Shown here: positions 1 to 5,341 of the stretch, in pieces
Layout of the letters: every line of letters begins with the position of its first letter
Position numbering within the stretch: position 1 is the first letter of the stretch
From: Clostridia bacterium
Lineage (GTDB): Bacteria > Bacillota > Clostridia > Oscillospirales > Acutalibacteraceae
Direction: 5' to 3'
Length of the DNA stretch: 5,480 nt
Assembly (NCBI GenBank): GCA_900752115.1
Contig: CAADUC010000052.1
Span: forward strand, 1-5,480
Position numbers and translations under genes: made by a program
Notes under the pieces: model-generated
What the model was told of the DNA's origin: nothing
What the model saw: only the letters and a program-made list of their open reading frames with translations
Databases searched by the model: none

Positions 1-514
1 GGAAATCTGCAAGGCTGCTTCCGCCCAGCGCATCGGGATCTGTTTTCAGCGCTTCCTCGTCCACAAACAGCACATCTTCACCGGCATTGATTTGAGAGTC
101 TGCGCTCACGGAGAGGAAGTCCCCAAACAGGTTCATGGCGGTGATCCGGCAGTTATAGCCCGGAAACGTCCCGTTTTTCGCCGTCCATTCGTCCTGCATC
201 GCGTAAGGGTCATATTTCGTATACAGCAGCTCCGCTTCCTCAAAGCCATCCGTAAGCCATTCCTGCTTCACGCTGTCATTAAAGCGGTCCACACGGCGGA
301 AAAAGCTCTGAATACGCCTGTCCGACACGCCTGTGTCGGACAGCAGCTCCTTCAAAAGTTCCCTTGATCCGCTGTCGTTCAGGTTTGTGTACTCGATTTT
401 ATTTACTGCCGGCTGCAGTTCAGAAAAATCTCCACTTCTTCCACAGCCTGCAAGTACAGAGACGCCAAGAAGCGTGCATAACGCAAGTGCTGCTGTCTGC
501 TGGTTCAATTTCAT
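1..514 (-). CDS. DUF4300-like secreted lipoprotein, N-terminal part
   Basis: The frame opens at ATG 514 and stays open for 171 codons to the left edge, so the C-terminus is missing. Residues 1-23 form a lipoprotein signal peptide (KLNQQ, a hydrophobic core, then the lipobox L21-A-G-C24). The product should therefore be lipid-anchored on the outer face of the membrane. The mature part reads EYTNLND near residue 41, a helical stretch with FFRRVDRFND near 71-80, and PGYNCRITAMNLFGD near 118-131. This order of features resembles the DUF4300 family of Firmicutes lipoproteins as I remember it; the family's function is unknown. A purine-rich GAAAGGAAG ribosome binding site lies about 11 bases before the ATG. 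The gene is transcribed away from the decayed frame at 620-1047, with about 105 bp between them. Coding status is near certain; the family call is from memory of its pattern. Confidence 0.85.
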   Translation of the reverse strand, partial: MKLNQQTAALALCTLLGVSVLAGCGRSGDFSELQPAVNKIEYTNLNDSGSRELLKELLSDTGVSDRRIQSFFRRVDRFNDSVKQEWLTDGFEEAELLYTKYDPYAMQDEWTAKNGTFPGYNCRITAMNLFGDFLSVSADSQINAGEDVLFVDEEALKTDPDALGGSSLADF

Positions 515-619
515 CTATTTTGATCTTCCTTTCTTCGTCTGCAAAACTCTTCATGTTGCTTAGGATACCTCTTAGCGCATAATATCTTTGTTAAGAGCGC
601 GCAGTTTACGGAGAGGACT
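515..619. other. Short intergenic spacer upstream of the lipoprotein gene
   Basis: No reading frame worth calling is present. On the minus strand there is an A+T-rich TATTAT element near 573-578 that could be a -10 box, but no acceptable -35 sits at the right distance. CTCTTA and TAAGAG half-sites (570-575 and 592-597) flank it as a short inverted repeat. The lipoprotein promoter is probably here but cannot be fixed from sequence. Confidence 0.3.
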
Positions 620-1047
620 TCACAACATGCCCGCCGCCGTATTCCTCTGGCATGCTGTTAATTTCGCAATGACGAAGCAGGATATCGGCCCTCGGCCGTA
701 CTTGTCATCACACACATCGCAGAGATCTTCTATCATTGCCACCGCATTGAGGGCAGCGACATAGCGAAGGGATTCTTAACGCATCCGCGAATTTGTTCTC
801 AATGGTCTTCAGCCATCGGTGCGGCGCAGTCGCTGTAACGGGCGCAGATGGCGCATTCGTGCAGACCTCTTTCGCCATGACTTTGACCTCTCGCTTTTCC
901 CGCAGGAGCATCTGTGTATAGCCTTTCCCGACATTCGTCCGTCCCATACCTTCGTACTCCATAAATAATTCACAAGGGCAGAGCCCATTTTCCCCATGAT
1001 GACGTTTCGCTTTCAGCCTTACCCTGTGTGCCGATTATTTCTTGCAT
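620..1047 (-). pseudogene. Decayed cysteine-rich reading frame, several frameshifts
   Basis: No frame is open across this stretch, but protein-like segments occur in all three minus-strand frames and follow one another. From about 1018 one frame reads KRHHGENGLCPCELFMEYEG. From about 870 another reads GLHECAICARYSDCAAPMAEDH and then stops. Near 830-775 the first frame gives WLKTIENKFADAL, and the third continues from 775 with ESLRYVAALNAVAMIEDL and CDVCDDKYG, ending at TGA 620-622. Joining the pieces needs at least two or three indels. The pairs of cysteines (CPC, CAIC, CDVC) suggest a metal- or nucleic-acid-binding protein, but I do not recognise the family. It follows the Spo0A-like gene on the same strand and may once have been its co-transcribed neighbour. 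The alternative is non-coding DNA with chance frames. Confidence 0.35.
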
Positions 1048-1074
1048 CCCTAAGCACATGGTACTGCAAAAGGT

Positions 1075-1410
1075 TCACGCTGCATCTCCGTTCTTGATGT
1101 AGGCGGCAAGAATGGCAATAAACTCCGAAGGAAGAGGCTCCCGCTTCAAGGGATACTTCGTAATGGATCTCAGCGCTTCTCTTTTCGTTTCCCATACCCG
1201 GTCTACTGCAACGCAGGCGCTGTGTTTCACGTTGAAAATGCAGGTGTGATAGTGTCCGGCAACTGCCGGGTACAGCCACCATTCGGCAAACGGCGTCCGG
1301 GCTGGCTGCCGTGTCGTCAGATAGACCGCATACGAAACGTGAAAAAAGCGAGTGCTTTCCGCAGATAGGCCAAGATAGCGCAAAAGCCCGTATATGTCCC
1401 CCATTTCCAT
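1075..1410 (-). CDS. Stand-alone Spo0A C-terminal-like DNA-binding protein
   Basis: This is a 111-residue protein with no receiver domain. Residues 45-105 align by eye with the effector domain of the sporulation regulator Spo0A. WWLYPAVAGHYHT matches the Spo0A pattern of LYP, I/VA, then an aromatic residue and T. VDRVWET sits where Spo0A has the I-VAW segment, and PSEFIAILAAYI at 94-105 matches the terminal NSEFIAM helix. In Spo0A this domain binds 0A boxes through a recognition helix rich in Arg and Glu. Here that helix reads CIFNVKHSACVAV, so the DNA contacts must differ. The start is ATG 1410, 6 bp after the stop of the XRE gene, with AGAGAGGTGG about 12 bases upstream; a second in-frame ATG at 1404 is possible. 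It is probably co-transcribed and translationally coupled with the XRE gene. The role is inferred to be a small transcription factor, perhaps of a mobile element; membership of the fold is fairly likely. Confidence 0.75.
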   Translation of the reverse strand: MEMGDIYGLLRYLGLSAESTRFFHVSYAVYLTTRQPARTPFAEWWLYPAVAGHYHTCIFNVKHSACVAVDRVWETKREALRSITKYPLKREPLPSEFIAILAAYIKNGDAA

Positions 1411-1416
1411 GGATCA

Positions 1417-1683
1417 CTACGCCACCTCTCTGCCCTCGACTTTTTCGATCTCATCCCGCAGGGGTGATAAAAGCTCCTTTATCTCCCCCTCCTCCAGCAT
1501 GAGCAGCAGGAACACCAGCGCAACGGCGGAAAAGCAGTATATGCCCCGCTCCAAATCGCTGTACGCGCGGCCTGTGATGCGAAGCCGCTCCGCCATCTCC
1601 TCCTGTGTCAGCCCCCTGCGCCTGCGCAGTGCGCTGACATATCCCGAGAAGAAGCTCCTGAGCGCTTCTTTATATAATTTCAT
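1417..1683 (-). CDS. XRE-family helix-turn-helix regulator (88 aa)
   Basis: Residues 15-60 form a Cro/C1-type DNA-binding domain: VSALRRRRGLTQEEMAERL is the first helix pair and ITGRAYSDLERG holds the recognition helix and the typical S-LERG ending. After this comes a hydrophobic segment (FSAVALVFLLLML, 51-63), which in this fold packs as helices 4 and 5, and then a charged tail (EEGEIKELLSPLRDEIEKVEG) likely to form a helix or coiled coil for dimerisation. The start at ATG 1683 is well supported by GGAGG 9 bases upstream. The gene precedes the Spo0A-like gene by 6 bp and is divergent from the Fic gene at 1946. It is therefore a plausible repressor of the shared intergenic region, although no clear operator was recognised. 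Confidence 0.9.
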   Translation of the reverse strand: MKLYKEALRSFFSGYVSALRRRRGLTQEEMAERLRITGRAYSDLERGIYCFSAVALVFLLLMLEEGEIKELLSPLRDEIEKVEGREVA

Positions 1684-1730
1684 AGGCTAAGACCTCCGTT
1701 TCGACGGGTTTCGGCATCTCTGTAAAAATC

Positions 1731-1871
1731 CTACTCCTTCACGAAGCGCGCTTCCATGCAGCACACTTCATACCGCCCGCAAAATGGCAGCACTCCCCTC
1801 TCCTTATACAGAAGCGTCAGCAGGATGCTCTCCGCCTTCTGCTCATACCAGAAAAAACCAAGTCCGCACAA
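1731..1871 (-). CDS. Small unrecognised frame or 3' remnant of a gene
   Basis: A minus-strand frame ending at TAG 1731-1733 gives a protein-like C-terminus: FFWYEQKAESILLTLLYKER, then GVLPFCGRYEVCC, then MEARFVKE. No ATG precedes this part; the only near start is TTG 1871, with a weak GGGAGA too far upstream. The frame closes at a stop near 1910. Codon use resembles the genes that follow, and the stop lies 47 bp before the XRE start, so it could be the first gene of that operon. It more likely is the tail of a gene whose 5' part was lost where the Fic promoter region now begins. I do not recognise a family. Confidence 0.35.
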   Translation of the reverse strand: MCGLGFFWYEQKAESILLTLLYKERGVLPFCGRYEVCCMEARFVKE

Positions 1872-1908
1872 AAAAGCTGTAAATTTTCTCCCGCTTGGGC
1901 AAAAAGTG

Positions 1909-1917
1909 TGCTATACT
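1909..1917 (+). promoter_or_regulatory. Extended -10 promoter of the Fic gene
   Basis: TGTGCTATACT contains a TG-n motif directly before TATACT, a good extended -10 for the main sigma factor. No strong -35 sits 17 bases upstream, which is tolerated with an extended -10. A transcript would start near 1924, giving a leader of about 20 bases that holds the ribosome binding site at 1935-1939. Confidence 0.5.
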
Positions 1918-1945
1918 TGATTCATTCTTGTGCCGGAGGTGCATC

Positions 1946-2731
1946 ATGAGCCGATATGACGCTGTTATGAAAATGTGGCAGGACTGGAATATCCGGTCGG
2001 TCGATGACCTTGCTCTGCGGCTGGATAATTTCCGCATCCTGTTTGCCTACAACTCCGGCAAGCTCGAAAATGCCGAGATCAACTACCACGACACCCGCGA
2101 AATTTTTGAAAACGGCAAGGTCGTGGGCTACACCGGCAGCACCCGCACCCTGTTCGAGCAGCAGAACCAAAAGGTGTGCTACGACTTTTTGCAGGACAAG
2201 ATTATCGCAAAAGAGCCTCTGTCCATCGGGCTGATTTGTGCCGTCCACCGCGCATTGACGGAGGGCACTTACGATGAGCGCCGCTACATCGTGAACGGTG
2301 AGCGTCCCGGCGAATTCAAGAAGCACGACTATGTGACCGGCAAAAACGAGGTCGGTTCACCGCCCGACGAGGTAGAGAACGACCTCGCGGAGTTGATTGA
2401 AGAAGTCAACGCCATCGGCGCGAAAGCGCCATTGAAGGCAGGGGCGTACCTCCACGCCCGGTTTGAGAATATCCACCCCTTTGCGGACGGTAACGGGCGT
2501 GTAGGGCGGACGCTGCTGAACTATTGGCTGATGATCAACAACTATCCGCCCACCATCGTCTACGAGGAGGATTGCCGCGCCTATTATGACGCGCTGCAAG
2601 ATTACGATGAGCAGGAGGACTTGACGCCGCTGGTGCAGTTTTTGGAAGCCCAGACGGTCAAGACGTGGTCGCGCAGCACGGAAGGCAAGAAGGCCGCGCC
2701 GCACAAAAAGCTGAACTCGTTTTTGCTGTGA
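1946..2731 (+). CDS. Fic domain protein, class II (probable AMP transferase)
   Basis: This is a 261-residue protein. The Fic core motif HPFADGNGRVGR at 177-188 is a perfect match to HPFx(D/E)GNGRxxR. The family uses His177 as the base that activates a target hydroxyl and the GNGR loop to hold nucleotide phosphates, most often to transfer AMP from ATP to a protein side chain. Near the N-terminus, SGKLEN at 37-42 fits the class II inhibitory motif (S/T)xxxE(G/N); Glu41 would block ATP binding until relieved. RYIVNGERPGEFKKHDYV (113-130) is in the position of the target-docking flap. The start ATG 1946 is chosen because GGAGG lies 6 bases upstream; an in-frame ATG at 1895 lies upstream of the promoter. 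No antitoxin gene adjoins, as expected when inhibition is internal. An intrinsic terminator follows. The target protein is unknown. Confidence 0.95.
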   Translation: MSRYDAVMKMWQDWNIRSVDDLALRLDNFRILFAYNSGKLENAEINYHDTREIFENGKVVGYTGSTRTLFEQQNQKVCYDFLQDKIIAKEPLSIGLICAVHRALTEGTYDERRYIVNGERPGEFKKHDYVTGKNEVGSPPDEVENDLAELIEEVNAIGAKAPLKAGAYLHARFENIHPFADGNGRVGRTLLNYWLMINNYPPTIVYEEDCRAYYDALQDYDEQEDLTPLVQFLEAQTVKTWSRSTEGKKAAPHKKLNSFLL

Positions 2732-2746
2732 CGCTTGATGCAAGAC

Positions 2747-2778
2747 AAGAAACGCTCTCGTCAGAGGGCGTTTCTTTT
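2747..2778 (+). terminator. Intrinsic terminator after the Fic gene
   Basis: AAGAAACGCTCTC (2747-2759) pairs with GAGGGCGTTTCTT (2764-2776) around a GTCA loop, giving a 13-bp stem with one G-T pair, and ends in a run of T to 2778. It lies 16 bases after the Fic stop codon. Confidence 0.85.
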
Positions 2779-2845
2779 ATGTCTGCACATCGGGGCTGCT
2801 GCTCACGACCGAGGGATTTCGGGCAAATGGTGTGCAGCGAGCATA

Positions 2846-2873
2846 TTGCTTTTTTGGGTGTCTTCGGTATGAT
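2846..2873 (+). promoter_or_regulatory. Candidate promoter of the truncated SLH gene
   Basis: TTGCTT (2846-2851) and TATGAT (2868-2873) are separated by 16 bases and resemble -35 and -10 boxes. The predicted start near 2880 would leave an untranslated leader of roughly 90 bases. The -35 region shares the string ATATTGCTTTTT with the promoter of the DUF134-like gene at 5313. Confidence 0.45.
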
Positions 2874-2886
2874 AAGCAAGGAAACT

Positions 2887-2937
2887 CCCCTGTCGGGGGC
2901 AAAATTGACCTTGTGATCCAACTGCGGGGAGCCGCAG
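2887..2937 (+). other. Two hairpins in the leader of the SLH gene
   Basis: CCCC-TGTC-GGGG at 2887-2898 and CTGCGG-GGAG-CCGCAG at 2922-2937 are perfect small stem-loops between the candidate promoter and the SLH start. They could be mRNA stabilisers or part of a structured leader. The segment does not match any riboswitch class I know. Confidence 0.4.
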
Positions 2938-2967
2938 AAATAGATTTTCAGAAGGAAAGAAGAAACG

Positions 2968-3123
2968 ATGAAACGAAAACTGCTTTCTTTTGTTCTTGCC
3001 TTTGCCATGATGGCCGGTCTGCTCACCGTAGGCGCAGGCGCGGCGGGGCCGGCCTACGGCGACACCGCGGGGCACTGGGCCGAAGGCTCCATCGGGCGCT
3101 GGAGCGAGCATGGTATGGAGTAA
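2968..3123 (+). pseudogene. Truncated S-layer-homology (SLH) surface protein
   Basis: The 51-codon frame begins MKRKLLSFVLAFAMMAGLLT, a clear Sec signal peptide with cleavage likely after AGA near residues 24-26. From residue 30 it reads YGDTAGHWAEGSIGRWSEHG, which fits the first half of an SLH repeat (usual pattern: F/Y-x-D, then HWA, then I-x-W, then G). Complete SLH proteins carry three such repeats, which bind pyruvylated cell-wall polymers, plus a large extracellular part. Here a TAA at 3121-3123 ends the frame within repeat one, and no downstream frame restores the repeat. AAGGAA lies about 10 bases before the ATG. Loss probably came from a deletion or insertion joining unrelated DNA at about 3115-3125. 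A functional secreted mini-protein is less likely. Confidence 0.75.
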
Positions 3124-3238
3124 TCGAGTTTTACTCTCTTTGAATTCCAGAAATCCCTGTTCCGTGGGAGGGGTTGCGATACGGTCATCCGAAAAATGTT
3201 CAAGTTGATTATTTTCACGCCCTGCTGCAAATACAGGA
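3124..3238. other. Spacer between the SLH remnant and the operon terminator
   Basis: No gene is called. On the minus strand an open, rather protein-like reading (QLEHFSDDRIATPPTEQGF, then LEFKESKTRLL) crosses this stretch and enters the SLH remnant antisense. It has no start signal or domain that I recognise and could be a remnant or chance. Confidence 0.3.
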
Positions 3239-3273
3239 AACGGAGGCCGAAGCGAACCGCTTCGGCCTCCGTT
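3239..3273 (-). terminator. Strong hairpin ending the helicase-XRE operon
   Basis: Sixteen bases at 3239-3254 pair perfectly with 3258-3273 around a three-base loop, with a GC-rich core. It begins 3 bases past the stop codon of the minus-strand XRE gene. The T-run on either side is weak (GTTGTTCT to the right, TTTCCTGTATTT on the left strand), so it may act bidirectionally or as a transcript-stabilising 3' stem. Confidence 0.7.
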
Positions 3274-3276
3274 GTT

Positions 3277-3528
3277 CTATGCGCTTTCCCTTTCTACAAG
3301 AATTTCATTCATGCTCACGCCCCACAGCCGCGAGACCGCATAGAGGTTATCTACGCTCGGAAGGCTCCTTCCCGCCTGCCATTGATACACGCCCTGCGGG
3401 CAGCTCAGACCGAGGTATTCCTGCAGCCCCTTCACGCTGTACCCCTTCTCCAGCCGCAGGCGGCAGAGGTTTCGGCCCGTAGCGGCAGCGTCGATAACGG
3501 GATAGCACGGCAGTTCCCTTCTCTCCAT
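3277..3528 (-). CDS. Small XRE-type helix-turn-helix protein (83 aa)
   Basis: Residues 17-77 form a Cro/C1-like domain: ATGRNLCRLRLEKGYSVKGL, then QEYLGLSCPQGVYQWQAG as turn and recognition helix, then RSLPSVDNLYAVSRLWGV and the closing MNEILV helix. The W-x-x-G-x-x-LPS-x-x-NL pattern is typical of short regulators in Clostridia. The N-terminal ERRELPCYPVIDAAA lies ahead of the domain. ATG 3528 is preceded at 7 bases by GAGG, which overlaps the helicase stop codon region; only 9 bp separate the two genes, so they form one transcript. A stable hairpin follows at 3239-3273. The target is unknown; autoregulation of the helicase operon is a reasonable guess. Confidence 0.9.
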   Translation of the reverse strand: MERRELPCYPVIDAAATGRNLCRLRLEKGYSVKGLQEYLGLSCPQGVYQWQAGRSLPSVDNLYAVSRLWGVSMNEILVERESA

Positions 3529-3537
3529 GCCGCCGCC

Positions 3538-4854
3538 TCACGCGCTGCGCCCAAGGCGCAGCAGGTTGGTCCGGGCGACGAGCTTGGACTTGCGCGGGTA
3601 CGGAATGCACTGCATCGCGGTGTTCAGCGCCTCACGGCTCCCCACGAGGATGACCTCCTTCCCAGCTCGTGAGATCGCGGTGTAGAGCAGGTTGCGATAC
3701 AGCATTCTTGCAGTCGCCATGCTCACCGGCATGAGAACGGTGTCGTACTGGCTGCCCTGACTTTTGTGTACCGTCAGCGCATAGGCGAGCGCAAGCTGCG
3801 GCGGGGGCGCGTCGTCATGACCGATGCCGTATTCCCCCTGTCCACGGTCGATTTGCCATGTCTTCAGCGTACCCCTGACTGCCAGCGCGGCAACACGGTG
3901 CGGTTTCTCTCCGCGAATATGCAGCACACCGACGTCGCCGTTGCAGATGTTGTAATAAGTGTTGTTTTGGGTAACGATGACACGGTCGCCGTCACGGAAT
4001 TTTCCCCATGTCGGCTTTTCCGCCGTCAGCGGGTTGACTTCGTTCTGCAGGCGCGTGTTGAGCGCCTGCACCGAAAAGCCGGTTTTTACCCTCACCGGCG
4101 AGAGGACCTGAATGCTCTCGCCCGCCCGGTAACGCCGCGCAGCCTCCTCGCACAGAAGGTCGGGAATGGCGCGGTCATCCGCGGGAAGCAGGCGGAAGCT
4201 GTCATCCCACCGCAGCTCTTGCTCCCCGTTCAGCTTCGGGAAGTCCACGACATTCTGACGCAGCGCCGCGGCATCCGTGCTTTGACGGTACTGCTGCTGC
4301 AAGCAGATAGAGGGGACGCCGAGCGTCAGAAGGTCGGAGAGGACGTTTCCTGCCCCGACGGACAGCAGCTGATTCGGGTCGCCGAGCAGGGCAACGCGGC
4401 AATTCCTGCGAACACGGTTGAGGATACCCGCGAACATCTCCAGAGACACCATCGACGCCTCGTCGATGACGACCAGCCCGGTATTGCTCCAGGAAACAGG
4501 GTCCAGAAAGTTTGCATCCGGGCTTTTCCCAAGCGTGCCGTGGACCGTGCGTGCCTCGATCCCGGTGCGCTCGGTGAGGTTGCGCGCAGCCTTGCCGGTC
4601 GGTGCGGCGACCACATACGGCGCAAAAGCGTCATTGCGCTCTCTGAAGCAATGCACGATGGCTTCAATGAGCGTGGTCTTGCCGCAGCCCGCGCCGCCGA
4701 GAATAATGGAGAGGCTGCTGTTCAGCGCCAGCTCGATCGCCTCGCGCTGCTGTTCGCTGAGGAGAATGTCACCGGCGCGGAGCTCCCTCGGGATCTCCAT
4801 GACCGGCAAAGCCGGATCTTTAAGGATGTCAGCGAGCCGTTCCGCCGCAGTCAC
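3538..4854 (-). CDS. RecD-like superfamily 1B DNA helicase, motor domains only
   Basis: This 438-residue protein has all core SF1 helicase motifs in order: Q-motif-like LSEQQREAI (32-40), Walker A GGAGCGKTT (53-61), motif Ia APTGKAARNL (84-93), Walker B VVIDEAS (128-134), motif III LLGDPNQLLSVGAG (156-169), QYRQ (188-191), GDRVIVTQNN in the SH3-like insert (289-298), LTVHKSQGSQYDTV (360-373) and TAISRAGKEVILVG (392-405). The family uses ATP to translocate 5' to 3' on single-stranded DNA. Full-length RecD2 proteins are around 700 residues or more, with a long N-terminal region before Walker A; here only 52 residues precede it. The first codon is GTG 4854, because an in-frame stop lies a few codons upstream. 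The only GAGG abuts the start, so initiation looks weak. It is either a genuine short form or the 3' part of a longer gene. It is co-transcribed with the XRE gene behind it. Confidence 0.92.
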   Translation of the reverse strand: MTAAERLADILKDPALPVMEIPRELRAGDILLSEQQREAIELALNSSLSIILGGAGCGKTTLIEAIVHCFRERNDAFAPYVVAAPTGKAARNLTERTGIEARTVHGTLGKSPDANFLDPVSWSNTGLVVIDEASMVSLEMFAGILNRVRRNCRVALLGDPNQLLSVGAGNVLSDLLTLGVPSICLQQQYRQSTDAAALRQNVVDFPKLNGEQELRWDDSFRLLPADDRAIPDLLCEEAARRYRAGESIQVLSPVRVKTGFSVQALNTRLQNEVNPLTAEKPTWGKFRDGDRVIVTQNNTYYNICNGDVGVLHIRGEKPHRVAALAVRGTLKTWQIDRGQGEYGIGHDDAPPPQLALAYALTVHKSQGSQYDTVLMPVSMATARMLYRNLLYTAISRAGKEVILVGSREALNTAMQCIPYPRKSKLVARTNLLRLGRSA

Positions 4855-4859
4855 CTCGT

Positions 4860-4988
4860 ATGCTGAAATTCAAATGCTGGTACTATGAGCAGGCAATCAA
4901 AGACGGCAGTGAGGACAGACTGAAGACACTGATTCCCGACCACTTGCCGGACGGAATCCGAAAAGCATATGAAAACGCGCATTGCTAA
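4860..4988 (+). CDS. Unrecognised 42-residue protein, divergent from helicase
   Basis: The frame reads MLKFKCWYYEQAIKDGSEDR, then LKTLIPDHLPDGIRKAYE, then NAHC, and stops at TAA 4986-4988. Composition is that of a real soluble helical protein, with aromatic and charged residues well spaced and an LP-D-I-KAYE ending. I do not recognise a family. No ribosome binding site precedes the ATG, because the upstream bases are the antisense of the helicase 5' end. The frame may therefore be the 3' remnant of a longer gene whose start was replaced when the helicase moved in, or a leaderless small gene. Its start lies 5 bp from the helicase start codon. Confidence 0.4.
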   Translation: MLKFKCWYYEQAIKDGSEDRLKTLIPDHLPDGIRKAYENAHC

Positions 4989-5310
4989 AATAGATGGATA
5001 ATTTGTAGATCCAGCAGTTCTTTCTTTTGTAATTGCTTAATTGGTGCATGGATTTTCCCGATAGCGGATAGCCCAACAACAGCAAACGATGCCTTGCAGA
5101 GTGACTGCTAAACGGCGGCGGAAAAAAGGTGAAAATCGGCCTTTGTTTGCGTTCTGCGCCGTTTTGCCGACTGAACAGGAAATCACACAGCCAGCACCTA
5201 AAACACCGTTTACAAACGAGAAAATCCACATAGCTCATATGTAGCATTCGACTCCGAATATCAGCCAGCATCTATATGAGGGCAGGAATTGCAGCGGCTT
5301 TTGAAAAGAA
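4989..5310. other. Intergenic stretch without a convincing gene
   Basis: Both strands have open frames of 60 to 124 codons here on the minus strand, but they lack ribosome binding sites, are rich in Cys, Phe and Arg, and look like chance readings. Inverted repeats are present: AAACGGCG (5110-5117) with CGCCGTTT (5157-5164), and inside it AAAGG with CCTTT. The segment around 5040-5130 looks to me like a dispersed intergenic repeat of gut Clostridia, but this is an impression that I cannot confirm here. Confidence 0.35.
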
Positions 5311-5312
5311 TA

Positions 5313-5341
5313 TTGCTTTTTCCTTTCCAAAGTGCTATAAT
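5313..5341 (+). promoter_or_regulatory. Near-consensus promoter of the DUF134-like gene
   Basis: TTGCTT (5313-5318) and a perfect TATAAT (5336-5341) are spaced by exactly 17 bases, with TGC before the -10 as an extended element. Transcription should begin near 5348. Confidence 0.85.

Noticed and set aside
1019..1417. Minus-strand frame of 132 codons overlapping the Spo0A-like gene
   Set aside because: The alternative frame carries the Spo0A-like motifs and the right spacing after the XRE gene; this one has no recognisable pattern.
1813..1826. Fourteen bases shared (inverted) with 5463-5476
   Set aside because: Both encode a similar ILLTL peptide with common codons; flanks differ, so a transposon end or attachment site is unlikely.
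1895..1945. Upstream ATG that would lengthen the Fic protein by 17 residues
   Set aside because: It lies upstream of the extended -10 promoter and has no ribosome binding site, whereas ATG 1946 has GGAGG at 6 bases.
2747..3273. Two strong hairpins bracketing the SLH remnant, considered as mobile element ends
   Set aside because: Their sequences are unrelated, each directly follows a stop codon of a gene pointing into it, and no target duplication was seen; terminators explain them.
3766..4866. Long plus-strand open frame of 366 codons
   Set aside because: It lies wholly antisense to the helicase, whose motifs are unmistakable; the frame is a shadow produced by GC-rich codons.
4897..5271. 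Minus-strand open frame of 124 codons, and one of 64 codons at 5037-5231
   Set aside because: No ribosome binding site or domain, odd Cys/Phe/Arg-rich composition, and overlap with the more protein-like 42-codon frame on the other strand.
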